The position numbers and the translations under genes are program-made. Shown here one piece after another: positions 12,931-26,145 of a DNA stretch of 64,000 nucleotides. Source of the DNA: Moringa oleifera (lineage: Eukaryota; Streptophyta; Magnoliopsida; Brassicales; Moringaceae); assembly GCA_021397835.1 (NCBI GenBank), contig JAJFZO010000229.1:2976001-3040000 (forward strand), in the 5' to 3' direction. Every line of letters begins with the position of its first letter. The stretch's first letter is position 1. The notes below the pieces were generated by a model. That model saw nothing but the letters and a program-made list of their open reading frames with translations, did not search any database and had not been told where the DNA came from.

Positions 12931-14833
12931 ACAAGGAGGCATATCTGGGATTTCACGTTCCCACTGTGCACAGATCACGAGGAAACACAACCCCTCTCCC
13001 TCTCAGTATACGTATCTCTGCAAGTATGTATGTTCACCAAAGAAATTTGCACCATTTATCACGAAATAGACGGAGAAAGTAAAGAATTTATGTAATTGTT
13101 TTATTATGTGACATCTGTGGGCTTTTATTTAGAATTAACAGGAAGCAAGAAATAATTCAATATTTTAATTAATTAAATAATAATAATTGAATAAACAGAG
13201 AAAGATAGAGAGAGAGAAGACGTGAATACAGCTGGAAGCAACGGTGCTTTGGCTCATACGAGAAGAAGGAATCGCTTTCAGACACATATGCCTGTCTTCA
13301 TCCTCCTAACTGTTATTTTATATCCCTCCCCAATATATATACTTTTATAATAATATTATTATTTTATATTTTAAAAATATAGATAATATATGCTCACATT
13401 ATTATCTAATTAATTGGTTTTTTTCATTAAATGTTGAAAACGACACCGCTATTATCTTTTTGTTAACTTTTGATACTTAAGTCATCTAATAATTTATTTA
13501 AAATCTTTTTAATTTATTTAATTATAATTAAAGTTATGAGATTAAGGATTTTTTTAAATTATTAATGGTTTAATGATCGCTTTGAAAAGATTAAAATTGA
13601 TATTTATGAGTTTTAGGAGATTCGTTAGATGAGGTCGGTGTGGAAAAGCAAGAATCATTGTTATGTGCTTACTATGAAGTGGGTATCTTAATTAAGGTAT
13701 AAATCCCATTATTGATAACGCGTCCGAACCAATATCTAAAGCTTCGGAATCAAATTTCGGGTATCAAAAGTTTATTAAATGTAAAAAAAAATAAAGATTT
13801 AATTAAAAAAATAAGTTGCACGAACAGAAGCAAATAAACATTTGATGAACGAACAAAAAATTAATAAGATTTGGGCTTTACAAAAGTCTTGTAAAGTTTA
13901 GTTAATTATCATATACTTTTACTTATGAGAATGTAATAATAGTGGTATCTCTTTAATTTTGGGTCATTTTAATTTTGATTTTGAATGTTCAAAAGATATA
14001 TATTTTTAATTAAAAATATATTAAAAAAGAGTTTTGTAAAAATAAATTATATTTATGTTGTATTTTATTTTAAAATCTATAATATACATAAAAGTATAAT
14101 AAAGCATTAATGAGAATATTTTATGTATATTAAAAAATATTTTTTATAATTTTCTTACAATAATATTTAAAATTCATAAAAATTAATTTTCTTTACGATA
14201 ATAGATATAAGAACACTTTTATGATCGTCGTAAAATGTATTTTATTATAAATTATTACAATCACACAAACTTTTTTTTGTTATAGTCATTTAATTTTTTG
14301 AAGTTAAATTGAAAGAATTATTTTCACAATAATATTAATTGATGAACTCACTTTTATGGGATGGGATACTTGAAAACTAAATCTTGTAGCATAAGTTTTC
14401 ATTTGTTTAATAAAGTACGGAGTTTTATAAAACTAATTATCTGACAAATCCATACCCATATGATGTATGGACCGATTTTCCACATATGCAAAGTTAATTA
14501 GGAAAATTAATGGGTTTATTTAACAAAATTGAATGCATGATTACAAAAGGCAAGAGAATCTACTTTTATTTACCTTTTTGTGGTGGATGAGGACAGCAAA
14601 TGTGTTGCCCTTTTTAATATGGTTCAAAGAATGAAGCAACCCACTTTGTGGTCTTTCTAGGGTTTGGATATAAAGAAAGAGCAAAGAGCCCTAAATTAAA
14701 GGCATTTTTACCTTTAGCTAAGGGATACTATTGTTTTCATAATCCAATGACTTTGGCAGCTTATGATACCCTTTTCAAAGAAAGGAAAAAAGGGTAAGAA
14801 ATTTCAAAAAGAAAAGGAAAAAAAAAAGAAATT

Positions 14834-15257
14834 TTAGGGTTTGCATCTTTTGATCTCTTACCATATAAATCCAATAACTTTCAATGTTGGAAAATATAAA
14901 CAATTGACTACTTTATATCCACGGGCATTTTGGTTTGATTTCTTCGTTAATATGAAAATTTGCTTGCGTAAGAGCTGATATCATCTTATTTTATTATTTA
15001 TTATTATAATTATTGGATGTTTCGTGACCGATTCACTTCATTAAGAATATTTGTCGACGAAATATCATAGGGTTTGTATTGTATTGTTTAATTTCTATGA
15101 TATAAATCCAATCACTTTGAATATTGAAAAAGCTAAACAATTTGACCACATTCACAATTTTGTTTAATTTCTTGGTGTTTGGGTATTGGGAAAATTTGAT
15201 TGCGTACTAGTTGACATCATCTTATTTCATTACTTAATCATTATTATTTGATGCTTT
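14834..15257. repeat. Diverged tandem duplication, unit about 235 bp
   Basis: Copy A (about 14834-15023) and copy B (about 15069-15257) share the same landmarks in the same order and spacing: AGGGTTTG, then ATATAAATCCAAT, an AACAATTGAC-like segment, TTTCTT-GTT, TTGCGTA, GACATCATCTTATTT and TTATTATTTGATG. Substitutions and small indels separate them, so the duplication is old. I find no coding content. Confidence 0.7.
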
Positions 15258-16422
15258 ATTTTAGTTCATATAAATTGGACACTCATCAATAAAATTTAAC
15301 ATAAGTTTAAAGACAACTTTCAAATGTAAATATAAAACAGATTTTGAGTTAAATTTATTTTTTAATTTAAATATTAATGTATTAATATAGTGATATTTAA
15401 AAAATTAATGAATATTTTTATTATAAAATACTTAAAAATAATTAAAATAAAAATTTATATTTCATTTTAAAATTTGAATTTTTTTATTATAAGTTATTTT
15501 TATAAATTTTTAATAGTGTAAAATATTTTAAAACATATTTTTAGAATTTAAAATATTTTATTATGTCAGATTAATTTTTTTTAAAAAAATATGTGAAACA
15601 TTTCAAAGTAAAATTTACTATACAAGATTTTTAATTTAAATATTTAAAATTTTTAATAAAATCTAAATTAAATTAAGTTGAAATGCTAGATATATAATTA
15701 ATTTAATTTATATTTTAAAATATAAAGTAAAAACGTAATAATTTAAATTTTTTAATATTTATTTTTTATTATTGAACTATTTTTTAAAATGAATAGAATG
15801 ACATTGATACAATGAAATTTGATAATATCTGGTAAAAATTTCATTTAAATATTAATATTGTTAATGCTGCTTCAATATAAATTTTTGTGAAAAAGAATTT
15901 AAAAAATGATAAAATTTGATATTATTTATGCATAATGAGTATTAAAAGTGAGCATAATTCAGTTGAAACTGATGAAAATGATTTTAGTTAATGCCGTTTA
16001 GTTTTTTAATTTTTCGATTTTAACTTAGTTTGTAAATAGATTTTTTTGATTTTTTTAAACTGAAACTGATCAAAAAATTATTTTTAATTTAATAATTAAG
16101 TAATTTTATTATTAATAATTTATTTTTTAAAAATATAAAATTTAGGTTTAAATAAAATTTTGATTAATTCATTGTCAATTAAATCGATAAAAAAATTAAA
16201 TTTAGTTTAATCTATTATTTTTATATTCGATTGATTTTCTGTTATTTTTTTAAAGTTTGATTAATTTAATTTTTAAAATTTTTAATCTAACTGCTAGGAC
16301 ATGAACATAACAAATTAATTTATATTTAAAAATAAATTTTTATATGTTTTTCATACCATTTAAATTAAAATAGTAATAATAATAATAATAAGTTTTATAA
16401 AAAACAAAAACAAGAGAAAGAC

Positions 16423-16640
16423 TCATGAGATCAATCTTGATGGTGGAAACGTCAAGAAATGGGTGTGAAAATCGAGGGATAACGATAGCTCCGGACTTGC
16501 ATGTGCAGGCAGGAGGATGCGGGCCCCACTTATTAAGCTACTCCGCCTACAAGGAACATGCAGGTCAGCATGGCAACACCAGTAGCTGATGTTAACAAGC
16601 CACCCTGAAGCTGTGCGTTTCGGTGGTAAAGCCAACCAAG
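16423..16640. other. Less AT-rich island of unknown role
   Basis: About 220 bases of balanced composition stand out sharply from the flanking 75-80% A/T DNA. They contain GGCCCCAC (16522-16529), which fits the class I TCP consensus GGnCCCAC. A minus-strand open frame of 70 codons crosses it, but the translation (MALPPKRTASGWLVNI...) resembles nothing I know. It could be an isolated enhancer, an exon of a non-coding RNA, or a relic of a lost gene. Confidence 0.3.
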
Positions 16641-18658
16641 TACGAAGCTCTATTAATGTATTCCTCTGCCCCCTCTCATTACTTTTTTTTTTTTTGTCAA
16701 TAAGTTAGTTTCCTTTTTCAGATGTCCATTCATCTTATTTATCAAAATTTATGAAAATTATTTTATTTTAATATATATTTTTTAAAAAATAAATATATTA
16801 TTTTCAAAATATTAACTTTTATAAAATTTATTAATTTAGCTGACTTCAATTTATTTTTATAAATCACATAAATATAACAGTAAGATTTATTTGAATTGAA
16901 ATCCGCGCTGCATGTGTTACTTGTCATTTCCTTAAAAAAAATTATTAATTTATTTTGATTATTCTATTTATTTTTATGAGAAAACATAGTAAAAAATAAA
17001 TTTTAATAAAATAAAATTTATTTTATTTATTAAAACTAAAATTAGATATATATTTTTAAAAATTTAATTAAATGAAACTGTAATTTATACTTTCTAGAAA
17101 ATATTTAATATTTATTTTAATCTTTTTATAGAAAATAAAAAAAATTATTTTACAAATAATTGTCCAAGTTAAATCATACTTTTAAATTATAATTAAGCTA
17201 GCGGTAAAGAGTCAGCACTTGGAAATAGCGTTTCATGAAAGAGGGGGAAATGTTTCAAAATTTGCATACAATGATCATGCTCTTGTTGGTGGATAAGATC
17301 GGTCCTAAGTTTGAGCTGCCTGGAGAAGTTGACTTTATTATTATTTTTCTTTTTTTAAATAAATAAAAAATACCCATCGTTTGGTTTTATGAAATATTAA
17401 CTGTATTTATTTAATATTATATTTAAAAAATAATTAAAAAAAAAAAACCATGGGAACCCAAGAGAGTGGTTGGCGTTGGACTAGAAAATGAAGTAAAATA
17501 TAAAAATTTAAATAATTTAAATTTGAAGTTGTTTGAGTCCAGCTGTTAGCCACGGTTTATGTAAGTGCCCCATTGACCAAGACTCCCTATAGTAAGTCAA
17601 ATGTACGAGACGGGCATCCGACGTCTCCTGTGGCGCAGCCTGATGTCAGCCACTCTCCATGACGAAATTCAATTGCATTTTAGGGTAGATAATTTATTTA
17701 ATATTTTTAGTTAACTTTTCTAGTATGGGATGTTTTTATGAACAATAATAAATTATATTTCAAAGTAATTTTAAATTATTTTAATAATCACATTATGTTT
17801 TTTTTTAAATAATGTAGTTATTTAAAAATAAATATTAATTATATAAAAAATTATATTAATTAAAGTGATATTTTTTGATATTTTTTAAATATAAAACTTT
17901 CATTCAATAAATTTCATCAAGTTTTAGTGATTATGGCTTTTTAATTATGAAATAACAGTTATACCTCCATCACAATTAAGGTTATTTTTTAAAATAATTC
18001 TTTGATAAAATATGATGATAAAAAATATATGAAAATAATATAGTAAATCCATAATTTTTTTAATTAATAAAAAATATTTTCTTTTACTTTTTCAAACATT
18101 TAAGATATAAAAATGTAATCGTCATTTTATACATTATAAATCACATACATTAAACTCAATGAAATTAATTAAACAAAAATATCACATTAAAAATGTAAAA
18201 ATATATATCTTTAATTATTCAATTATATTTTTTTAATCCAAATTTGAGAATTTTTACAAAATGTAATCCTTTTCGTTGTGATTAACCTAAAAAAAGTAAT
18301 ATCAATGATATAAAATATGACAAGAAAAATATTGATCTTATATTTTTAATTATTTATTATTATTTTTAATTTAGCTTGATATTAATTTTACTGTTACAAA
18401 ATAATACTTTCTTCACAATTAAAAAGGATATTCATTTATAGTTATAAAAGCATGAATTATGGTAGTGTGAATATAAATAAATAAAAATATTTCACCATTT
18501 TTAACCTGTAAATTAAAAAGCAAAATAGTTTATAATTCATTAATATTTTTAGTTATAATTTTATAACCAAGAACAAAAACTAGAATAATTTACAATTCAT
18601 TAACACATTTATTCATAATTCTAGAACTATAAATAAAAAGTAAAATAATTCATAATTT

Positions 18659-19915
18659 TGTTAGCCTCATAGTTTTCCACAGCAAAAATATGATGACATA
18701 TTTTGATGATACGAAACAACTTTGAAACTAATGTTTAAATAAGTTATGAAGTTTAAGTTGAAGATGTTTGGAGTTATCAACCCAAAAAAAAAGCTAGCGA
18801 ATCAAACAAGTAGATTAAGATTTCTAAGAACTTGTTTACATCTCCTTGATTGTGCTTAAGAGATTTTTATTTGTATGCATGATAAAAAGCGTTCAAACAA
18901 AATTACTTTTTGTAAAAGTTTTCCAAATTATAAAGAATCCTTTATAAAATGAGAAATACCTATTTTTTTTTCAAAGAATTAAAAGGTTTGGACTTCAAAG
19001 AAAATCTAAAAAATGCTTGAATCTAGCAAGGGAGGTCAAAGACCAATTTTGATTGGTATTGCCTGTTAATGGTTAGTAGTACTGTTTAAGCTAGTACTTT
19101 TGGAGGTGATATCACACAAAGGTTAGTGCCACCGCCCAAGCTACTTCTTTGGTTGGTAGGATAACCTAATAATCGATACTATTAATCAAGTTGTTGTCTT
19201 GGAAGGTGATACCATTCAAAAGTTTATGCCACCCCCCAAATTGACTGGTGGCACCGCTCAAACGTGGCTAATTTGAATTTTTGTATCTTAATAGTTAGTC
19301 AATCAATATCACAATCTAATTACCTGATGCCATCGCTCTGGTGAAATTTTTGAATTTTAAATGATCAAAAATGCATATAACAACTATATTTTGAAGTGGA
19401 GATATAAAAAGGTCTTAGGAAACACTTGCGAACAACTATTGATTATGCAAAAACTTGATATTGCTTCCGTCTTTCTCAAGATCTACAAGCTTTTTATTTT
19501 CTTGAGCATTTCTTGTGAGATTTAGAGCTTTATTGTATTCATATACTCTAAAATAAAATTTATTTTCTGTATCATTGATGTATTTTATTAAAGCGTTGGG
19601 ATAGTCGGTGAGGGGACTTATCAAAATTGTGAAAGACTTTATTGGGATTGAACTAAAGTATTGTTCAAAAAAGAAACAGTAAAATCCTTAAGTTTGGCTT
19701 GAAGTCGTAGACATAGGCAAGCATTAGTTGAACCATGTAGATTTTGTGTTTGCTCTCTTTTTTGTTTTTTATTTTTATATTATATACATTTATTCATTAA
19801 TTATTTTGTGTGATTACTAGATCTAAGCAAACAAACCCAAAAACTTACTATATAAGCGATAAAATTTAAAATCTACAATTCATCCCCATTTTAGGTTACC
19901 TACATAGGGCCAACA
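18659..19915 (+). mobile_element. Solo LTR of a Ty1/copia-type retrotransposon
   Basis: The element starts TGTTAGCC and ends GGCCAACA, an imperfect terminal inverted repeat of the TG...CA kind. Inside are stretches I associate with SIRE/Maximus-like copia LTRs: GATGATACGAAACAACTTTG near 18697, repeated GGTGATACC/GTGCCACC motifs (19100-19260), a GTAGACATAGGCAAG-GAACCATGTAGATTTTGTG region near 19706-19750, and a CAATTCATCCCC stretch just before the end. No primer-binding site follows 19915, no polypurine tract precedes 18659, and no gag-pol remains, so this is a solo LTR. Flanking 5-mers (AATTT, AGTCC) do not match, so the target duplication has decayed or my end call is off by some bases. Confidence 0.7.
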
Positions 19916-20140
19916 AGTCCATTGACTCATATTCTTAATTTCAAAATCGTAAACTATTCTATTTTATAATAAAAATAAATATTATTATTATATTAGTTAA
20001 ATTATTTATTAAATAATTAAATATATTTTATTAGTAACGCTTTATCCATAATAATCTAATACCGATTCTATCAACAGAACCCACATATCAATTCTATCAT
20101 CGCAGATATACAAATTCTTCTTTATTCACATTTTTTCTTT

Positions 20141-20330
20141 TTTTTTTAATAAATTTTGTCATATGACATATCTTGTAAATAAATATTTTTATTTACAAAA
20201 TGTATACTACAATAAATAAAATACACCAACACACCAATTCTTTTTTATACTACACATTTTATCAACATACCAATTCATCAATATATTAACACAGCAAATT
20301 CCATTAAGCATTGATACACATGTTATTATT
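20141..20330. repeat. Interspersed repeat, copy 1 (inverted relative to 56820-57070)
   Basis: The stretch ATATCTTGTAAATAAA...ACAAAATG...AATAAATAAAATACACCAACACACCAATTC matches, as reverse complement, the segment near 56935-57055, with shared blocks in the same order. Both copies sit in AT-rich spacer. The repeat has no coding content and may be a MITE or other non-autonomous element; termini are unclear. Confidence 0.45.
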
Positions 20331-20412
20331 TTCATTTAGATATTAATTATTTTTATATAAAATTTCATCCACAAAAAATTTAACACATCAGCATGTATTT
20401 CATTAACACACC

Positions 20413-20464
20413 ATAATTATATTATAATATATATTAAGATAATTATATTATAATATATATTAAG
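20413..20464. repeat. 26-bp perfect tandem duplicate
   Basis: The unit ATAATTATATTATAATATAT plus ATTAAG occurs twice in a row without mismatch and is followed by a partial third copy (ATAATCA). This is a recent local duplication in A/T-rich DNA. Confidence 0.85.
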
Positions 20465-23062
20465 ATAATCACTTTAACACTACTAATAGACTTCAAATGC
20501 AATTTAACACACACACTTTCATCACTTTTTCCATCATAGGATACTTTAATATAATATATATTTATCATTATTTTTAAATTTTAATGAACCATAATTTTTA
20601 TTAAAAAAAATACTCGATCAAGTAATAAAATATGAGAAAATTTTAATTTATAAATTAATATTATTTTTAACATAAATTAAAACAAATACTTATAATTCCT
20701 AATAACTCTTCATGTATTTATAAAATTTGAAACTTAAGTCCTACACTTCTACTTGAAATTCATGTCTAAGAAAATGCTACGTATATACTGCCCAATTTTA
20801 TTTTTAATTTCATCAAGCTCGAATTGAATGTAGGTATTAATGTCCATTAGCTGTATATAAGAAAAATTAAAAAAAAAATAGTACTGCTATAGTTTATAAT
20901 AATCATATCATTTACATAAATAATTACTTAAAAATTTATTTTTTTCAAATATGAGATATTATTTTTATGTTTTGTTGATAATGTTTCTCATGTATTTCAT
21001 TACATAGACCCACAGTCACTATTATTATTAAGAGGATCTTGTAAAGTGATTTTGATTCAAATTTTTGTGATAAAGAACCTTTTTTTTTTATAGTTTGTTG
21101 TTACGGTGAAGCAAGCTGCCTTCTTCTCCTTTAAATCATACTAATTTAGATTCTTTAGGATTTATCAATGGGTTATTTTTATAATATAGTTTAGAAAGTT
21201 GATCTGAATTGCATTGTGATAAAATTAAAAAAGAAAAGTTTACAACTTGTTTGGTTCGATTATGATTTTAAGCTTATTTCTTTTGTTTTATTATTTAGTT
21301 TGCTATAGAACTCAAAATTTTTAATTTTTACAAGATTTATGATTATGGACCCTATGAAGCGATATAGATTCTCATGGATTGGTGGGACAACCTATTTGAA
21401 TTGCCTTACAATGAGGAGTATGATGTTGAACAATATTGCCCATAATTATTTTCAAATTTCTTATAATGCCCTTTACTATGCATAACAAAGAGATTTTCTC
21501 AATAAGTATCCCTTCGTAAAAAAAATAAACTCAAAGATAAGATGATGACCATTGTTTTATATCCTTGTTGTAGTCTTGTTTGCATCATTGAGATCAATGT
21601 TTAATTTTTAATTTGTAAATTTATTTTAAATAAATATAAATTTAAATAATATTTATTTATATTTTTTAATATTATAATAATTATTGAGATAAATAATATC
21701 ATTTTTTTAATTGATAATACATAAATCTACTTAAATAATTTACAAGTAAATTATAATAGTTCATTCCGATTCTCGATCGAAGTAAAAATATAAATGATAT
21801 TCTGATTTCAATTTCTGATATCAAAGTAAATAGTTTATTTTGATTCTAATTTTTTTTCGTTCTCATTTCTTGTTTATTCTGATTTTTACTTACGAGTAAG
21901 TAAACACATCATTAATGCGTTGTCTTGATTGAATCTTGGTAAGTCACATGACTCATGATCATGTTAAGCGCTCCAACCTTCTTTCCATTCCAAAAATTAA
22001 CTTATGAATGAAATTTTTTTCATGCTTATAAATTAACAATTTTATTCGTTCCACAATCGATATGAAATAACCTAATAAAATTATATGAATTCTTATCCTA
22101 TACCATGTAAATGTAAAAATCTTCTAGTTTTTGTTAGATTCCCCTATTCCGATTATTATGTTAATTTGATATCTGAGTTAATTTTCTCATATCATTATCT
22201 TGTCTCCCTCCCATCTCCAAACTTTTGAGATCCTTCACCTCAGTCATAAGAGCATGAATGCGCTGGTTGGTGCACATCTGGGCTTGGAATTGGTGCCTTC
22301 TAATACTCCAGGAGCCGTCTGAGCTAAAACAGGAAAAGATACATCTTTTTTTGAGAAAAGGCAAATGTCTAGATGCATTAGAAGAGATCAGATACAGAAA
22401 TTCAAAGGGACAGTATTCCACCACTTAATGTCTAGTTGGGATAACAAATGGGAACCATCGGCTTATGGTCCACTTCAACATACCTATTTAGAGCTCCTTT
22501 GACATCCAAGACCTAAATTTAACTAAAAAATTTTGGAACAATAATATTCACTTGATTCTCTTCACTGAGGACAAAAAATGAATAAATGAAACAATAAAAA
22601 AGCCTCATGGTTCAATATATATCTGAATTTTCCTGTAACAGCCCATGTTTTGCCACAATGGTCCATGACCTAAATATTTAGGTCTGTTCTGTACGTCATC
22701 CTGGTAAGTTCTCACTTTATGGCACATAACAAGCACAATAGATGGATCCTTCTTCTGACGCACTTGCCTGGTTTTAAATTGTGTATAACCTACATGTGAA
22801 TCACAAATTCAATGCCTTGCCTGAAACAGGGGAACCAAACAGATGCACAAAAGATCAAACAAGCTCCTCTTTCCGTGGACCCAACTCATTTATACAAGGG
22901 AAAGGAGGCAAAAAGATGATAGCACAACTCAGTCATAACTATGCATTATGTCACCAGGCAATATAGCACCCAGCATCAGATGTAAACCATGAAAACAACA
23001 AACCACTTCGGGTAGAGAGCTAATGCTCTTTTGATAAGACAAATATAACACACAAGTAGTAG

Positions 23063-24331
23063 TCACTTCCACTTCCTGAAGAATTTTCCCTTGTGCTTTC
23101 CCCCGAACATGCCATGATGCTTCCCAAACTTCCCGTGCTTATACTTGCCATGCCTGAACATGCCATACCCATGATGACCATGTGAAAGACGATGAGCACC
23201 ATAAGCAGCTGCTGCAGCAGCTGCACCCCCAGCTAACATCGCTCCCATACCTTGTCCATGCCCTGTAATTTTTAATTTGTCAGCCAATATCACGTGAATA
23301 GCACTCATCGTCTCTTGAGATTTGGATGTCATAAAAGTCAAGACAGGAAATCAAGCAAAAAGGGATCATCTAATGTTTTGCTGACCAGAAACAGGGCACC
23401 GAGAACCAAAAAGATATGACACCAATAAAGTTCAAGAATACAAATATTATGATGACCACATGCATGGGCATATAAGGCACCAACAAAGTTGAGGAATAGG
23501 AATAATAAGATGGATGAAGATAATCCATCAAATTATACTTTATGGTCCTAGATGTCATTACTTTTCTTTCTAGTGGAAGCATGAGGAAATTCCACTAGTT
23601 CAACATCTCAAATCATCCTAAAATGTCTACTTTGGCACCCCATAAATTCATCAAGCAATATCTTCTCAGCCAAGTCCATTTTATTCAGGGTATATGAGAA
23701 AGGCAATTGCAAAATATCCAATAAAAATCTTGAACCTCATAGCTGGGAAATTTATTTCACCTAGGATTAACCATAGACACTTTTTGTCCCACACAACTAC
23801 ATTAGAAAATATGGAAAGAGTTTCATATCTTCTTCTACTTTTATCTGAAATGTCTAAGGACACAGGGCAAGAACCACAAAGGTCCTCCATAATGATATAG
23901 CTTCAAGATATGAAAATACATTAGCTAAAACATAAACATACTACTTTGAAAAAAGTGAGGCTATAAAAATTACCTGACTGGTGTGTACCAGGATAACTAG
24001 CTGGAGGATATCCACCATGGTGGGGATAAGCACCTGGAGGATACCCCCCTGGAGGTGGATATCCCCCGGCTGGTGGATAACCCCCTGAGGGTGGATATCC
24101 CCCCGAGGGTGGATATCCCCCAGGGTGAGGATAACCCCCTGGGGGAGGGTATCCAGCAGGTGAGTATCCACCTGGAGGAGGAGGATATCCAGCAGGTGGG
24201 TAGCTTTGTGGGGGGTATCCTCCTGGTGGACCGTGTGATCCAGGGGGGCGCAAGTGTCCAGCAGCAAATCCAGCAATATTTGAAAACAGTCCTCTGTCAG
24301 TAAATTCACCATGATGGTTGTCTTTGCTCAT
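23063..24331 (-). CDS. GPRP: Glycine/proline-rich XYPPX-repeat protein (2 coding exons, 185 aa)
   Basis: Minus-strand exons 24331-23974 and 23262-23063 join inside a Gly codon (HQSG|HGQGMGAM) with donor GTAATT and acceptor TTACAG, giving 185 residues. The N-terminal 25 or so residues (MSKDNHHGEFTDRGLFSNIA) precede about 80 residues of GYPP/GGYPP repeats. Next come an alanine-rich hydrophobic segment (residues 127-145, GAMLAGGAAAAAAAYGAHR) and a basic HGK/GKF tail ending KFFRKWK. This is the plant 'glycine-rich protein A3'/GPRP architecture. The family's role is unsettled; members are small, stress- and growth-responsive, and the hydrophobic core suggests membrane association. The coding repeat units are near-identical at DNA level and prone to length change. 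A TATA box and a probable leader intron lie upstream. Identification is strong at family level. Confidence 0.93.
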
Positions 24332-26072
24332 TTTTTCTTAACTTGAAGTAAATGCCACAAAATTTCAGAAACACTAGCTTTAGGTAGCAATTAAACAAAA
24401 GATTGTTATCCGAAAGCAGCGATCAAGACCCCCTTCAAAGAAAAACCAAACGGTACCTGAGAGAGACACACATGAACATACACAAAAGTTACAAAATGAG
24501 GAGAGTAATGTTTTTTCCTTCAGCTACAACATTGGCTATGTTTGATAAACAAGAAAAAGCATCAGGAAAACTACCATTGTTAAACATCATACCATTTCCA
24601 TTCATTTAAAACTATTTCAAGAATCAATGCAGCATGTGAACAGAAAAACAACAGTTTTTTCTATCCCTATGATCAGTGTTATTTTATTTCACAGCAAGTA
24701 GCATCTTATTGATAAACTGTAGTTCAGGGAGCAAACTTCTTACTGAAATTAATCCATTAAGTTGAACTTTTAATTGCAAATAATAGAAACATTTTCCCTC
24801 TGAATAAGACATATAATGATAATATATCACAAACATATAACAGTAAACATGACACGGAAGATTATATATATATATGTATATATATATATGTATATATATA
24901 TATATGTATGTATATATATATATGTATGTATATATATATATATGTATGTATATATATATATATATATTATATCCTTGAACACTAGTATTGGAGAACATTA
25001 ACATTAAGATCACATTCTTGTATAATAATGAGGTAAAATGTTTTAACCATTCATCCTGTTTAAGAAAAAGAAAAACAGAGAGATTTCAACCAGAGTGCCA
25101 AATACATCCTATCCTACACAAATAACAGCCGAGGACATAAATCTGTCCATTACATGTGCACGGTATCCAAAGATATCTTTCCCCCAAACTGGACAAATTT
25201 TCATGAGCATTCCATAACATCTCAACCTCAAATGCAGAGACTTTCTTTTCTGGACATAAATGCATGCTTTTCTAAATCACTTTCCTTCAATTGGAGATTC
25301 TGTTTCACGGATTTATTTTCTTTACTTCTGCATTATTTCTGCTAGATTCTACAAATGTAAAAACCCAATAAGGATAGGCCATAAATGTAGTGAACCAAGA
25401 TCTGAAACTTCTACAAGGGTTCATTTATGCCTGCTTTTCGTGTCTGCAAGCAGGTACTTACATATTCATCCACATAAGGCAATGATGAATACGGAAACAC
25501 CCAGATGAAAAATCACATCACTACGTGGCCATGTTGGTTATTCAATGATCAAAAATTAAAATGAAACAAGCCAAAGAAAATATTCATCAACCCAGTGATT
25601 AGCACAAAATAGGTTAAACAAATTAGAAAACCCACAATCACAGGTTTAGAAAACTACAATTTAATTTTCAAAAAAGACAAAATAAAAGAAAACTACAATT
25701 TTGAGGGGAAAAAAAAAGAAAATAGCCAATCAATCATACCAACAACAAGTTTATAATCATGAGGTTTATTTCCATACCAATAGTACCTCAACAAGAAAGG
25801 AAAAAGTGAAGAGAGATATATGTCCATTGGACAGAGATAACACAAACAAGAATCGACAACAGCTGGATGAAAGAACAAGCACACACAAGGAACTCGGAAA
25901 TATTTTGACAAGGAGAGATCATAGCAATTCCATTCAATAACAAGAAAAGATCACAATCCCTCTCATGGACTCCAAGTAAAATTACAAAGAGACATATCAA
26001 AAATTGCTCACCCAATTAGGTTTATCCTGGTCTTTTGCTACTGATATTTGTTTGTTCGCATCATCGCATGTG
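24332..26072 (-). other. Probable GPRP 5' UTR and leader intron
   Basis: The TATA box at 26096-26108 (minus strand) puts transcription start near 26072. A donor-like GTGAGC at about 26010 could join the acceptor CTTCAAG just before the ATG (about 24345), removing about 1.65 kb. The interval has no protein I recognise and carries a long (TA)n/(TGTA)n tract. Another exon boundary near 24455 (CTCTCAG) is possible. Confidence 0.45.
24862..24968. repeat. Compound (TA)n/(TGTA)n microsatellite
   Basis: About 107 bases consist almost entirely of alternating pyrimidine-purine steps: TA runs broken by TGTA units at quasi-regular spacing. It lies in the probable leader intron of the GPRP gene and is likely polymorphic in length. 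Confidence 0.95.
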
Positions 26073-26095
26073 CTGCTCTCGATAGAAACGAGTTG

Positions 26096-26108
26096 CCTTA
26101 TATATAGG
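26096..26108 (-). promoter_or_regulatory. TATA box of the GPRP gene
   Basis: On the minus strand the sequence reads CCTATATATAAGG, a strong plant TATA box. It lies in a less AT-rich stretch about 1.77 kb upstream of the start codon, which fits a leader exon followed by an intron. Confidence 0.65.
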
Positions 26109-26145
26109 CAGAGAAGGGTACTTTTTCATCCATCGATAAAAACTC

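Larger units (their letters stand above)
12931..18658. other. AT-rich intergenic region upstream of ASG1
   Basis: There is no gene that I can support. The first few hundred bases should hold the ASG1 promoter. Most of the rest is A/T-rich with stops in every frame. Distinct items are a diverged direct duplication at 14834-15257 and three less AT-rich islands (about 14600-14780, 16423-16640 and 17200-17670), none of which matches a protein or RNA family I know. Confidence 0.55.
19916..23062. other. Intergenic region between solo LTR and the GPRP gene
   Basis: This is AT-rich DNA with no supported gene. It contains an interspersed repeat copy (about 20141-20330) and a 26-bp duplicate (20413-20464). 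A stretch at about 21325-21440 with a partly open, coding-like frame (short peptide WWDNLFELPYNEEYDVEQYC) is interrupted by stops. A minus-strand 87-codon frame at 22161-22424 has no recognisable domain. The last several hundred bases should include the 3' UTR of the glycine/proline-rich gene. Confidence 0.5.

Noticed and set aside
19916..19935. Primer-binding site for a full-length copia element after the LTR
   Set aside because: The bases after the CA terminus do not match the TGGTATCAGAGC-type initiator-tRNA complement, and no gag-pol follows.
22161..22424. Minus-strand 87-codon frame as a gene
   Set aside because: There is no family match, splice partner or promoter signal; it is most likely a chance frame in DNA downstream of GPRP.
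23694..24303. Plus-strand and alternative-frame proteins across the GPRP exon
   Set aside because: They are shadows of the highly repetitive GYPP coding region read in the wrong frame or strand.
24684..25001. Tyr/Ile-rich frames in both directions
   Set aside because: They are translations of the (TA)n/(TGTA)n microsatellite.
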